Part shown: positions 1 to 5,972 of the stretch, in pieces
Numbering within the stretch: position 1 is the first letter of the stretch
How the letters are laid out: each line of letters opens with the position of its first letter
Assembly (NCBI GenBank): GCA_045537915.1
Contig: JAZSQK010000032.1
Span: 1 to 14,018 of the forward strand
Direction of reading: 5' to 3'
DNA: 14,018 nucleotides
DNA from: SFWF01 sp045537915
GTDB lineage: Bacteria; Bacillota; Clostridia; Oscillospirales; Acutalibacteraceae
Made by a program: the position numbers and the translations under genes
The notes under the pieces: generated by a model
What the model saw: only the letters and a program-made list of their open reading frames with translations
Databases searched by the model: none
What the model was told of the DNA's origin: nothing

Positions 1-1
1 T

Positions 2-595
2 ACCGCTGACGACAAGATCATTTCTGCTGCTTCCTGCACCACCAACTGCCTCGCTCCTATGGCTAAGGCTCTTAACGATTACGCTGCAATCCAGAGCGGT
101 ATCATGAGCACCATCCACGCTTACACAGGCGACCAGATGATTCTTGACGGTCCTCACAGAAAGGGCGACCTCAGAAGAGCTCGTGCCGGCGCTGCTAACA
201 TCGTTCCCAACTCTACCGGTGCTGCTAAGGCTATCGGTCTTGTTATCCCCGAACTCAACGGCAAACTCATCGGTTCTGCACAGCGTGTTCCTGTTGCTAC
301 AGGTTCTACCACAATCCTTACCGCTGTTGTTAAGGGCACTGACGTTACCAAGGAAGGCATCAACGCCGCTATGAAGGCTGCTGCTTCTGCTTCCTTCGGC
401 TACAATGAGGATCAGATCGTATCTTCCGACGTTATCGGAATGCGCTTCGGTTCTCTCTTCGATGCTACTCAGACAATGGTTTGCAAGATTGCTGATGATC
501 TCTATGAGGTTCAGGTTGTTTCTTGGTATGATAACGAGAACTCCTACACCAGCCAGATGGTTCGCACCATTAAGTACTTCGCAGAGCTTGCATAA
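2..595 (+). CDS. gap: Glyceraldehyde-3-phosphate dehydrogenase, C-terminal part (5' truncated by window edge)
   Basis: Phosphorylating GAPDH of cytoplasmic glycolysis, converting glyceraldehyde-3-phosphate, NAD and phosphate to 1,3-bisphosphoglycerate. The first complete codon is at base 2, giving 197 visible residues. The N-terminal NAD-binding Rossmann half (about 140 residues) lies outside the window. The active-site stretch SCTTNCLAP is at the very start, with the catalytic Cys codon at 35-37. The second active-site element IHAYTGDQ and the phosphate-binding DLRRARAGAANIVP segment follow, then the typical C-terminus with WYDNE and a final helix. The TAA stop is at 593-595, followed directly by a strong terminator. 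The codons are heavily biased, as expected for a highly expressed gene. Family assignment is secure; which isozyme it is cannot be told from this half. Confidence 0.97.
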   Translation, partial: TADDKIISAASCTTNCLAPMAKALNDYAAIQSGIMSTIHAYTGDQMILDGPHRKGDLRRARAGAANIVPNSTGAAKAIGLVIPELNGKLIGSAQRVPVATGSTTILTAVVKGTDVTKEGINAAMKAAASASFGYNEDQIVSSDVIGMRFGSLFDATQTMVCKIADDLYEVQVVSWYDNENSYTSQMVRTIKYFAELA

Positions 596-619
596 GTTTA
601 AAATTTAAAACTAATAAAG

Positions 620-664
620 AAACCGTACCTGTTAAACGAGTTGATTGACAGGTACGGTTTTTTG
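620..664. terminator. Bidirectional rho-independent terminator between gap and the ECF S-component gene
   Basis: A 13-bp perfect stem (620-632 with 648-660, AAACCGTACCTGT paired to its complement) encloses a 15-base loop. On the plus strand the 3' arm runs into TTTTTTGTT, ending gap. On the minus strand it is followed by TTTCTTTATT, so it can also end the convergent gene whose stop codon is at 665-667. Confidence 0.9.
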
Positions 665-1177
665 TTAACTGATTTTTGAATAAGCTTTTTTAAGCGGTAT
701 TATAAGCGGAAGGATAAGAAGTGAGGATATAAAGTTACCTGCTGCATGAACTGCGTCAAAGGGTAATCCGCTTATTATCCAGGCTATCATACCTTTAAAA
801 TCAAGTCCGAAGGCAAGAGCCTGGAATGGCGCATAAAGAAGCCCGTAAAGCAGACCGTGCAGTGTGCAGACAGTAGTATAAACTACCGCCGAAACCGATA
901 CTTTCATATTTTTTGGAAGTATCATAACAACCGCCCAGAGCACCGTCCATATGTACAGAAACGGCACCCACCAAAGACCAAAGCCTCCATAAACTCCTGT
1001 TAAAAAGACAAATATGTAAATTGGAATGAGTGCCTTTGCTCTGAAGACTACCGTAAAAACACATATAAACATTGCTATCAGGTGAATATTCGGCAAAAAC
1101 TCCATAAGAAGCTTTGATATGAACATAAGAGCGCCAAATAGCGAGAAAAGAGAGACCTCCCACAGTTTCAGCTTCAT
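665..1177 (-). CDS. ECF transporter S component, predicted corrinoid (B12) specific
   Basis: Small hydrophobic integral membrane protein of 170 residues with about five or six predicted membrane segments (around residues 8-28, 32-46, 50-65, 68-90, 95-120 and 138-162). It looks like the substrate-binding S subunit of an energy-coupling factor (ECF) importer. Size, topology and the Trp/Phe-rich middle fit the family. No EcfA ATPase or EcfT gene is present, so it would have to share a module encoded elsewhere, as group II ECF systems do. Its ATG shares one base with the stop of the upstream lipoprotein gene (TAATG), suggesting coupled translation. Substrate inference: the transcript begins with a cobalamin riboswitch core (1707-1858) and the partner carries a transcobalamin-like domain, so cobalamin or another corrinoid is the best guess. 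The sequence alone does not prove the substrate. CblT/CbrT-like families would be the comparison to make. Confidence 0.8.
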   Translation of the reverse strand: MKLKLWEVSLFSLFGALMFISKLLMEFLPNIHLIAMFICVFTVVFRAKALIPIYIFVFLTGVYGGFGLWWVPFLYIWTVLWAVVMILPKNMKVSVSAVVYTTVCTLHGLLYGLLYAPFQALAFGLDFKGMIAWIISGLPFDAVHAAGNFISSLLILPLIIPLKKAYSKIS

Positions 1178-1626
1178 TATTCTTCTACCTTAAAAGAATA
1201 TTTGCTCGTTGTCACTATCTCGGTCGAATCTACACCCGAAGAAGCATACTCACCGTCAATATAAAACGCCCAATAGGTCTTATCAATGTCATAGTCGGCA
1301 ACTATTCCGTTGACCTTTTTCACAAAAAGGCCGTATGCGCTATCCTCTCCCTCGATAAGTCCGGCCTCCAGAAGAGCAGCTCCGACAACAGTCTTGTCGG
1401 TACAGACGATAAATTCTGTTGTGATGCCCTCTTTATCGGTAACCGAAAAGGCAAACTCTGTTGCTCCTTGGCCCACCCTTTGAGGCTGACTCTGCGCAGA
1501 GGAATTTGAGGAGGTTTCCCCTACAGTGTCGTTTGTACAAGCCGTCATGCCTAATGCCAGTGCCGCTACTAGCACAAGAAGAACAACGACCGACAAAACT
1601 CGTTTTAAAGTGTTTGTCAATTTCAT
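1177..1626 (-). CDS. Lipoprotein with DUF4430 / transcobalamin C-terminal-like domain
   Basis: A 149-residue exported lipoprotein. Residues 1-29 form a type II signal peptide (KR near the start, a long hydrophobic run and lipobox MTA before Cys30), so the mature protein should be lipid-anchored on the outer face of the membrane. Residues 31-53 are a Ser/Gln/Asn-rich linker. Residues 55-149 match the DUF4430 pattern, with the hallmark YWAFYIDGEYASSGVD stretch (about 118-133) and a terminal beta strand. This Pfam family is related to the beta domain of animal transcobalamin and intrinsic factor. The ATG at 1626 has AAGGAG eight bases upstream (1640-1635). It is the first gene after a cobalamin riboswitch core and overlaps the following ECF S-component gene by one base. 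Inference: it captures or presents corrinoids to the S component. Binding itself is not demonstrated, and DUF4430 also occurs in unrelated surface proteins. Confidence 0.85.
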   Translation of the reverse strand: MKLTNTLKRVLSVVVLLVLVAALALGMTACTNDTVGETSSNSSAQSQPQRVGQGATEFAFSVTDKEGITTEFIVCTDKTVVGAALLEAGLIEGEDSAYGLFVKKVNGIVADYDIDKTYWAFYIDGEYASSGVDSTEIVTTSKYSFKVEE

Positions 1627-1706
1627 TTTGTTTTCTCCTTAAATTTATTCGGACAAATAAGGTCGGCACTCGCAACCCACACAAACAGCGTAAATTATCC
1701 GTCTTT

Positions 1707-1858
1707 GAACTCGGGTATTTCGACTGCGGTTCTCGTTTTTCTGCCTTCTCGAATAAAATTCAATGGCCTTTCGTCCTTTGCGGCAAAGGATATAAGAAAA
1801 ACAAATTTTTTGAACCTCACGGCGACGGGCTCGTTCGGGATTTTCACCCGATTCCCCT
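1707..1858 (-). promoter_or_regulatory. Cobalamin (B12) riboswitch aptamer core
   Basis: Read on the minus strand, the leader shows the ordered conserved boxes of the cobalamin aptamer. A-GGGG-AA (1858-1852) is followed by the GGGTGAAAATCCC hairpin (P4, about 1849-1837). Next is the CGAGCCCGTCGCCGTGAG box (1833-1816), which corresponds to the consensus CnGuCCCGCnACUGUnA. Then come GGCCATTG (1768-1761), GAGAAGGC (1750-1743), and AGTC..ATACCCG (about 1724-1712), corresponding to the 3' AGUCAGGAnACC box. An extra 7-bp hairpin with loop CCG (1790-1774) sits in the variable region. The 5' strand that should pair with the 3' ACC box was not found with confidence. The expression platform (1627-1706) has a GGTTG/CGACC hairpin (1677-1661) but no T-run, so translational control of the AAGGAG site is more likely than termination. 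This is an inference. Confidence 0.88.
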
Positions 1859-1869
1859 CATTCCTGTCT

Positions 1870-1898
1870 ATTTTATCATTAAAAAAGAACCGTGTCAA
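1870..1898 (-). promoter_or_regulatory. Sigma-A promoter for the riboswitch-lipoprotein-ECF unit
   Basis: On the minus strand, TTGACA (1898-1893) and TAAAAT (1875-1870) are separated by exactly 17 bases. This is a perfect -35 and a 5/6 -10. A start near 1863 would leave only a few bases before the riboswitch core. The -35 box overlaps the TGA stop of the MATE gene (1897-1895) and lies in the loop and 3' arm of that gene's terminator hairpin. Confidence 0.7.
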
Positions 1899-1910
1899 CC
1901 GACACGGTTC
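1881..1910 (-). terminator. Terminator of the MATE gene
   Basis: On the minus strand, GAACCGTGTC (1910-1901), loop GGTT and GACACGGTTC (1896-1887) form a perfect 10-bp stem, followed by TTTTTT (1886-1881). The 5' arm contains the last codons of the MATE gene and the stop codon falls at the loop/3' arm junction. Confidence 0.88.
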
Positions 1911-3262
1911 TTCTCTGCAAGCCTTTTTTTGAGTCTGCTATAAACTATTGTGTAACATATCACATACGCAATTCCTGTTAAAATCCAAGATATCGGATAA
2001 GCAATAAACAGGCTTTCAACCGTATCGAAAATCGGGTAAACAGTATACTGCCAACTAACTCTGAATACACAGACGCCGAGGAAGGAAATTATAGTCGGAG
2101 TAAGCGCAACACCCATTCCCCGTATAGAGTTAGCCATTGTATCCTGTATTCCAAAAAGGAAATACGGTACGCAGACAAACATTATTCTATACATTCCTTG
2201 CTCTATTACCGCTTTATCAGGGTTGTATATGGAGAGTAGCGGATATCTGAAGAAATAGACGATGGTGCAAAGTGCAACTCCCAAGGTTGTTACGAGAAGA
2301 AGTGCTGTAAAAAACACCTTTTTAACCCTTTTAATATTACCGATGCCCACATTCTGTCCCACAAAGTTTATTGCTGCCACACCTACTGCATGAACGGCAA
2401 GGTTTAGTGCGCTTTCAATATTATTTGCCGCTGCGTTTCCTGAAACAAAAGCAGGTCCTAACGGATTTATCGCCGACTGGATAAGAACGTTGGATATACA
2501 GAACATAGCGCTTTGAATTCCCGCAGGAAGTCCGAGCTGAAGCAGTCTTAAGAGCTCCTTTTTATGAAATCTCATCTTCCTTATTTCAAAACGACAGGCA
2601 TCATTTCTCTTCATTAAAAGTCTCAATGACAGAACCGCCGACACAAAATGGGCTATAGCTGTTGATGTTACAAGACCCATAACATCCATCTTAAATACAA
2701 GCACAAATAATGGTTTAAGGCAAAGATTTATAATTCCCGAAAGAATTAAGAATTTCATTGGTGTTGTGGAATCTCCGTTAGCTCTAAATACACCTGCCAT
2801 AAAATTATAGACAAGCATTGGTATAGAGCCAAGAAAATACACCCTCATATAAGATGTTGAAAGGGATATAACCTGAGGGTCGGTCTTCATAGCAGCAAGT
2901 AGAGGCGCTGAAGCGAAAAATCCAATTGTGAAGAGTATGAGTCCTCCTGCAAGGGCAAGTGGAATACTGGTATGTAAAACTCTTTGAGTACTCTCAAAAT
3001 CCTTTGAGCCAAGTGAATGCGCAATAACAACATTTACTCCGACTCCGAGACCTGTAAAAAGTGCTGTTATAAGACTGGTAAGCGAAGTAGTTGATCCCAC
3101 CGCAGCCATAGACTCGGTCCCGCAAAATTGTCCAGCAAAGATAAGGTCCAACGCATTGAATAAAAGTTGCATAACACCTGTGAGAATTACAGGTATTGCG
3201 AAGAGTATCATATTCTTCGTTAAAGGACCGTTTGTCATATCTACCTGTTTTTTTTCGAACAT
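1895..3262 (-). CDS. MATE family multidrug/organic cation efflux transporter
   Basis: A 455-residue, twelve-helix inner membrane antiporter of the MATE superfamily. These proteins export drugs or metabolites in exchange for Na+ or H+. The family opening, a short polar start then LTKNMILFAIPVILTGV, is present. The first MatE repeat covers about residues 15-175 and the second about 235-400, each with the small-residue-rich helix pattern and polar loops such as AHSLGSKD and NVGIGNIKR. Length is normal for the family. The ATG at 3262 has AAGGGG a few bases upstream. It is monocistronic, with its own promoter (3333-3305) and terminator (1910-1881). Substrate cannot be deduced. It lies upstream of, but is not obviously co-transcribed with, the corrinoid uptake genes. 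The C-terminus ends inside the terminator stem. Confidence 0.95.
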   Translation of the reverse strand: MFEKKQVDMTNGPLTKNMILFAIPVILTGVMQLLFNALDLIFAGQFCGTESMAAVGSTTSLTSLITALFTGLGVGVNVVIAHSLGSKDFESTQRVLHTSIPLALAGGLILFTIGFFASAPLLAAMKTDPQVISLSTSYMRVYFLGSIPMLVYNFMAGVFRANGDSTTPMKFLILSGIINLCLKPLFVLVFKMDVMGLVTSTAIAHFVSAVLSLRLLMKRNDACRFEIRKMRFHKKELLRLLQLGLPAGIQSAMFCISNVLIQSAINPLGPAFVSGNAAANNIESALNLAVHAVGVAAINFVGQNVGIGNIKRVKKVFFTALLLVTTLGVALCTIVYFFRYPLLSIYNPDKAVIEQGMYRIMFVCVPYFLFGIQDTMANSIRGMGVALTPTIISFLGVCVFRVSWQYTVYPIFDTVESLFIAYPISWILTGIAYVICYTIVYSRLKKRLAEKNRVG

Positions 3263-3304
3263 ATGGACACCCCTTCTGTCTGCCAGAGTTTGTTTCCCGA
3301 ATGC

Positions 3305-3333
3305 ATTATACTCCTAACACTTAAATCTTTCAA
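3305..3333 (-). promoter_or_regulatory. Promoter for the MATE gene
   Basis: On the minus strand, TTGAAA (3333-3328), 17 bases and then TATAAT (3310-3305) give a near-perfect sigma-A promoter about 45 bases upstream of the MATE start codon. Confidence 0.75.
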
Positions 3334-3352
3334 GACTAAAAAGCAGTATTTA

Positions 3353-3381
3353 TTAACCTTTTCTGGTTTTAATAATATTAT
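3353..3381 (+). promoter_or_regulatory. Candidate promoter for the ZIP transporter gene
   Basis: TTAACC (3353-3358), 17 bases, then TATTAT (3376-3381) on the plus strand. It matches 4/6 and 5/6 of consensus and is placed correctly for the gene starting near 3421-3430. The region is very AT-rich, so chance matches are possible. Confidence 0.4.
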
Positions 3382-3429
3382 ATTATTGGAAATCTATACT
3401 GATTTTAAAAAATACTTCCGGTGATTTTT

Positions 3430-4194
3430 TTGCAATTAGAAATATTAAAAGGAATTTTTATCCCTTTTTTCGGCACGGTGCTGGGCTCAGGCTGTGTCTT
3501 CTTTATTGGAAGCAGATTAAAAGACTCGCTTACACGATTTCTGTCTGGCTTTGCGGCGGGGGTTATGGTTGCCGCTTCGGTCTGGAGTCTGCTTATTCCC
3601 TCTATTGAAAACTCAAAAGGACTCGGTTTTCTCTCCTTTATTCCTGCGGTTGTAGGCTTTGTTTTCGGAATAGCCGTTCTTATAGCCGTTGACCGTTTTA
3701 TTCCGCTAGACAAGCTTTTCACACAGGCGGGACACCGTTCGGGCCGTGTTGCTATCGTGGTTCTTTCGGTAACGGCGCACAATCTCCCCGAAGGAATTGC
3801 AGTGGGTGCGGTTTATGCCGCTCTGGCGGCGGGAGAGCCTGACGTTTCTCTTGCGGGAGCTCTTGCTCTTTCGATAGGAATAGGTATCCAGAACTTCCCT
3901 GAAGGCGCTATAATTTCTATGCCTTTATATTCTTCAGGCGTCAAAAAGTCCACCGCTTTTCTGGTAGGTATGCTTTCGGGTATTGTAGAGCCCATAGGCG
4001 CAATTCTTGCAATTGTTGCGGCGAAATATCTTTCAATACTCCCCTTCCTACTCAGCTTTGCGGCAGGCGCTATGATATATGTGGTGGTTGAAGAGTTGAT
4101 TCCCGAGGTAAATGAGGGAAAGGGTAAAAGCGGAATTGTTTCCTTTACATTAGGCTTTTTGTTAATGATGGCGCTTGATGTCGCTTTAGGATAA
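3430..4194 (+). CDS. ZIP family divalent metal transporter
   Basis: An eight-helix metal importer of the ZIP family (bacterial ZupT/GufA-like group), about 254 residues, moving Zn2+, Fe2+ or similar ions across the cytoplasmic membrane. The two metal-site helices are clear: TAHNLPEGIAVG in the middle, and IQNFPEGAIISMP in the next helix, followed by VEPIGA. The N-terminus GIFIPFFGTVLGSG and the FAAGVMVAASVWSLLIP block are typical. There is no ATG. A GTG at 3421 and a TTG at 3430 are in frame. I prefer TTG 3430 because GGTGAT (3420-3425) matches the 3' part of the extended Shine-Dalgarno sequence at suitable spacing, while nothing purine-rich precedes 3421. The gene is divergent from the MATE gene and ends at a terminator shared with rubrerythrin. 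The specific metal is unknown. Confidence 0.92.
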   Translation: MQLEILKGIFIPFFGTVLGSGCVFFIGSRLKDSLTRFLSGFAAGVMVAASVWSLLIPSIENSKGLGFLSFIPAVVGFVFGIAVLIAVDRFIPLDKLFTQAGHRSGRVAIVVLSVTAHNLPEGIAVGAVYAALAAGEPDVSLAGALALSIGIGIQNFPEGAIISMPLYSSGVKKSTAFLVGMLSGIVEPIGAILAIVAAKYLSILPFLLSFAAGAMIYVVVEELIPEVNEGKGKSGIVSFTLGFLLMMALDVALG

Positions 4195-4198
4195 AAAG

Positions 4199-4222
4199 AA
4201 ACCGACTCGAAAGAGTCGGTTT
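4199..4222. terminator. Bidirectional terminator between the ZIP and rubrerythrin genes
   Basis: A 10-bp perfect stem (AAACCGACTC, 4199-4208, with 4213-4222) closes on a GAAA tetraloop. On the plus strand it is followed by TATATTTTTTC. On the minus strand it is followed by TTTTTAT-type sequence. It serves both convergent genes. Confidence 0.85.
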
Positions 4223-4233
4223 TATATTTTTTC

Positions 4234-4767
4234 TTAATAGTTTTCTGCTCTGACTTCGAAATAGGACTTGGGATGAGCGCATACGGGGCAAACCTCGGGA
4301 GCCTTTTTGCCCATCACGAGATGTCCGCAGTTGCGGCACTCCCACATAGTCTCCTCGCTCTTTTCAAACACAGCCTGCATCTCAACATTAGAAAGAAGAG
4401 CTCTGTATCTTTCCTCATGGCTCTTTTCAATTGCAGCTACTGCTCGGAATTTTGCGGCAAGGTCGTGGAAGCCTTCCTCATCTGCCTCGTCGGCAAAGGT
4501 TGAGTACATATCGGTCCACTCATAGTTTTCTCCCTCGGCGGCGGCTAACAGATTTTTAGCGGTATCGCCAAGTTCTCCGAGCTCCTTAAACCACATTTTT
4601 GCGTGTTCTTTTTCATTGTCAGCGGTCTTCTGGAAAATAGCCGATATCTGCTCATAGCCTTCCTTCTTTGCAACTGAAGCAAAGTATGTATACTTGTTTC
4701 TTGCCTGGCTCTCACCCGCAAAGGCGGTCCAGAGGTTTTTCTCGGTCTTTGTTCCTGCATATTTCAT
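4234..4767 (-). CDS. rbr: Rubrerythrin
   Basis: Cytoplasmic non-heme iron peroxidase that reduces H2O2 in anaerobes using electrons from rubredoxin or NADH oxidoreductases. The 177-residue product has an N-terminal ferritin-like di-iron domain (about residues 1-135), with Glu ligands in GESQARNKY, DNEKEHAKMW and IEKSHEERY. A C-terminal rubredoxin-like domain has CxxCG (Cys144, Cys147) and CPVC (Cys160, Cys163) coordinating the FeS4 site. I chose ATG 4767 because AAAGGAG lies nine bases upstream; an in-frame TTG at 4773 would add only two residues. It is monocistronic, with a near-consensus promoter (4841-4814) and a 21-bp inverted repeat over the predicted transcription start (4791-4811). That arrangement suggests oxidative-stress or redox control. 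Confidence 0.97.
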   Translation of the reverse strand: MKYAGTKTEKNLWTAFAGESQARNKYTYFASVAKKEGYEQISAIFQKTADNEKEHAKMWFKELGELGDTAKNLLAAAEGENYEWTDMYSTFADEADEEGFHDLAAKFRAVAAIEKSHEERYRALLSNVEMQAVFEKSEETMWECRNCGHLVMGKKAPEVCPVCAHPKSYFEVRAENY

Positions 4768-4790
4768 AGTCAAAATCTCCTTTAAAACTA

Positions 4791-4811
4791 AAATAGTAAT
4801 TGTTACTGTTT
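4791..4811. promoter_or_regulatory. Inverted repeat, candidate operator of the rubrerythrin gene
   Basis: AAATAGTAA-TTG-TTACTGTTT is a dyad with 8 of 9 positions complementary, centred at 4801. It begins three bases downstream of the -10 box and covers the predicted transcription start. It does not fit the PerR box consensus (TTATAATnATTATAA), so the regulator is unknown. It could also form a hairpin in the 5' UTR. Confidence 0.45.
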
Positions 4812-4813
4812 TT

Positions 4814-4841
4814 ATTATATACTATTTTTTCCATTTGTCAA
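4814..4841 (-). promoter_or_regulatory. Promoter for the rubrerythrin gene
   Basis: On the minus strand, TTGACA (4841-4836), 16 bases and then TATAAT (4819-4814). Both hexamers are perfect consensus, predicting strong basal activity unless repressed through the adjacent inverted repeat. Confidence 0.8.
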
Positions 4842-4859
4842 GAGTTTTGTTTGAAAAAT

Positions 4860-4960
4860 TTTTAAAACAAACCAAGACTTTCAGAATGAGAGGCAGAAAG
4901 CCTTTTCTTCGAGCGAAGATGTATCGAGTATACCTCAAGCATAGGAAAAAACGTTAAAAA
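4860..4960. other. Intergenic stretch with small hairpins, no gene supported
   Basis: Between the rubrerythrin promoter and the aldolase terminator there is no convincing coding sequence. A few short dyads are visible, such as GGC-AGAAA-GCC near 4892-4902 and TCTTCG-AG-CGAAGA at about 4906-4919. I see no function for them. Confidence 0.3.
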
Positions 4961-4986
4961 GAAAACGACCCGATATATCGGGTCGT
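4955..4986 (-). terminator. Terminator of the aldolase gene
   Basis: A perfect 22-base palindrome (4965-4986, ACGACCCGATA and its complement) folds to a 9-bp stem with an ATAT loop. On the minus strand it is followed by TTTCTTTTT, placing it about 30 bases after the aldolase stop. Confidence 0.88.
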
Positions 4987-5019
4987 GAATCTTTTGTCCT
5001 GTGCTGATTGTAGCCGCTT

Positions 5020-5883
5020 TTAAGCTTTTCCAACCGAACCGAAGAGCTCCATCTTCTCTCTTACAGTAGCCTTAATAGCTTCTACGCCGGGAGCAAGAAT
5101 CTTTCTGGGGTCAAAGCCCTTACCAACAAGGTCCTTACCCTCTTCGATATACTTTCTGGTTTCAGCAGCAAAAGCAAGCTGACACTCGGTATTAACGTTT
5201 ATCTTGGAAACGCCGAGAGAGATAGCCTTTTTAATCATATCAGCAGGGATACCTGTGCCGCCGTGAAGAACGAGGGGCATAGTTCCTGTGAGGTCCTGAA
5301 TAGCAGCGAGGGTGTCGAAAGAAAGACCTGCCCAGTTTTCAGGATATTTACCGTGAATGTTACCGATACCTGCAGCAAGCATTGTAACGCCGAGATCTGC
5401 AATCATCTTGCACTCTTCGGGGTCTGCAACCTCGCCGCCGCCGATAACGCCGTCTTCCTCGCCGCCGATAGCGCCGACCTCAGCCTCAATCGAAAGGCCG
5501 AGCTTATTTGTAAGCTCAACAAGCTCCTTGGTCTTTTCAATGTTTTCCTCAATAGGATACTTGGAACCGTCGAACATTACAGAAGAGAAGCCTGCTTCAA
5601 TGCACTTCTTTGCATGTTCGTAGGAGCCGTGGTCAAGGTGGAGAGCAACCGGAACGGTGATGCCGAGTTCCTCGATCATTCCGTTAACCATTCCGACTAC
5701 AGTCTTGTAGCCACACATATACTTACCTGCGCCCTCGGAAACACCGAGAATAACCGGAGATTTAAGCTCTTCGGCAGTTTGCAGGATAGCCTTTGTCCAT
5801 TCAAGATTGTTTATGTTGAACTGACCTACGGCATATTTGCCAGCCTTGGCCTTGTTCAGCATTTCTTTTGCAGAAACTAACAT
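5020..5883 (-). CDS. fba: Class II fructose-1,6-bisphosphate aldolase
   Basis: Zinc-dependent aldolase that cleaves fructose-1,6-bisphosphate to DHAP and glyceraldehyde-3-phosphate in cytoplasmic glycolysis/gluconeogenesis. The 287 residues are full length for the Gram-positive FbaA/GatY-like subgroup. Visible zinc ligands are His85 (in HLDHGS, with catalytic Asp84), His177 (GNIHGKY) and His207 (LHGGTG). The DHAP-phosphate loop GGTGIP and the N-T-E of INVNTE follow. The ATG at 5883 has GGAGG (5898-5894) upstream. It is transcribed alone from a promoter at 5953-5925, whose -35 lies in the terminator of the upstream gene, and it ends at the 4965-4986 palindrome. A tagatose-bisphosphate aldolase is the alternative within this family, but the lack of neighbouring galactitol or tagatose genes favours fba. 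Confidence 0.95.
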   Translation of the reverse strand: MLVSAKEMLNKAKAGKYAVGQFNINNLEWTKAILQTAEELKSPVILGVSEGAGKYMCGYKTVVGMVNGMIEELGITVPVALHLDHGSYEHAKKCIEAGFSSVMFDGSKYPIEENIEKTKELVELTNKLGLSIEAEVGAIGGEEDGVIGGGEVADPEECKMIADLGVTMLAAGIGNIHGKYPENWAGLSFDTLAAIQDLTGTMPLVLHGGTGIPADMIKKAISLGVSKINVNTECQLAFAAETRKYIEEGKDLVGKGFDPRKILAPGVEAIKATVREKMELFGSVGKA

Positions 5884-5924
5884 AATAAAACATCCTCCAA
5901 TATTGTTATTTTTCTAACATATAT

Positions 5925-5953
5925 ATAATATAACAAAGCGGTCTAAAAATCAA
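5925..5953 (-). promoter_or_regulatory. Promoter for the aldolase gene
   Basis: On the minus strand, TTGATT (5953-5948), 17 bases and then TATTAT (5930-5925). The -35 hexamer lies in the loop (and one stem base) of the terminator hairpin ending the preceding acyltransferase-like gene. Confidence 0.6.
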
Positions 5954-5959
5954 GACCGC
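5934..5959 (-). terminator. Terminator of the E2-like gene
   Basis: A 7-bp stem GCGGTCT/AGACCGC (5959-5953 with 5944-5938) with an 8-base T-rich loop, followed on the minus strand by TTTG. The T-run is short, so termination may be partial. Confidence 0.6.
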
Positions 5960-5972
5960 ATTGTAAATTTAT

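Noticed and set aside
1461..1943. 160-codon open frame on the plus strand across the riboswitch region
   Set aside because: It runs antisense to the lipoprotein gene, the riboswitch core and the MATE end, has no recognisable domain and no ribosome site. It is a chance opening.
4791..4811. PerR box upstream of rubrerythrin
   Set aside because: The dyad is real but differs from TTATAATnATTATAA at key positions, so I did not name a regulator.
4694..4957. 87-codon plus-strand frame spanning the rubrerythrin 5' end and intergenic region
   Set aside because: It overlaps the rubrerythrin promoter and start, with no ribosome site. The basic C-terminal tail reflects base composition only.
5263..5880. 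205-codon open frame on the plus strand within fba
   Set aside because: It is antisense to a well-conserved aldolase, Cys-rich without motif order, and has no promoter or ribosome site.
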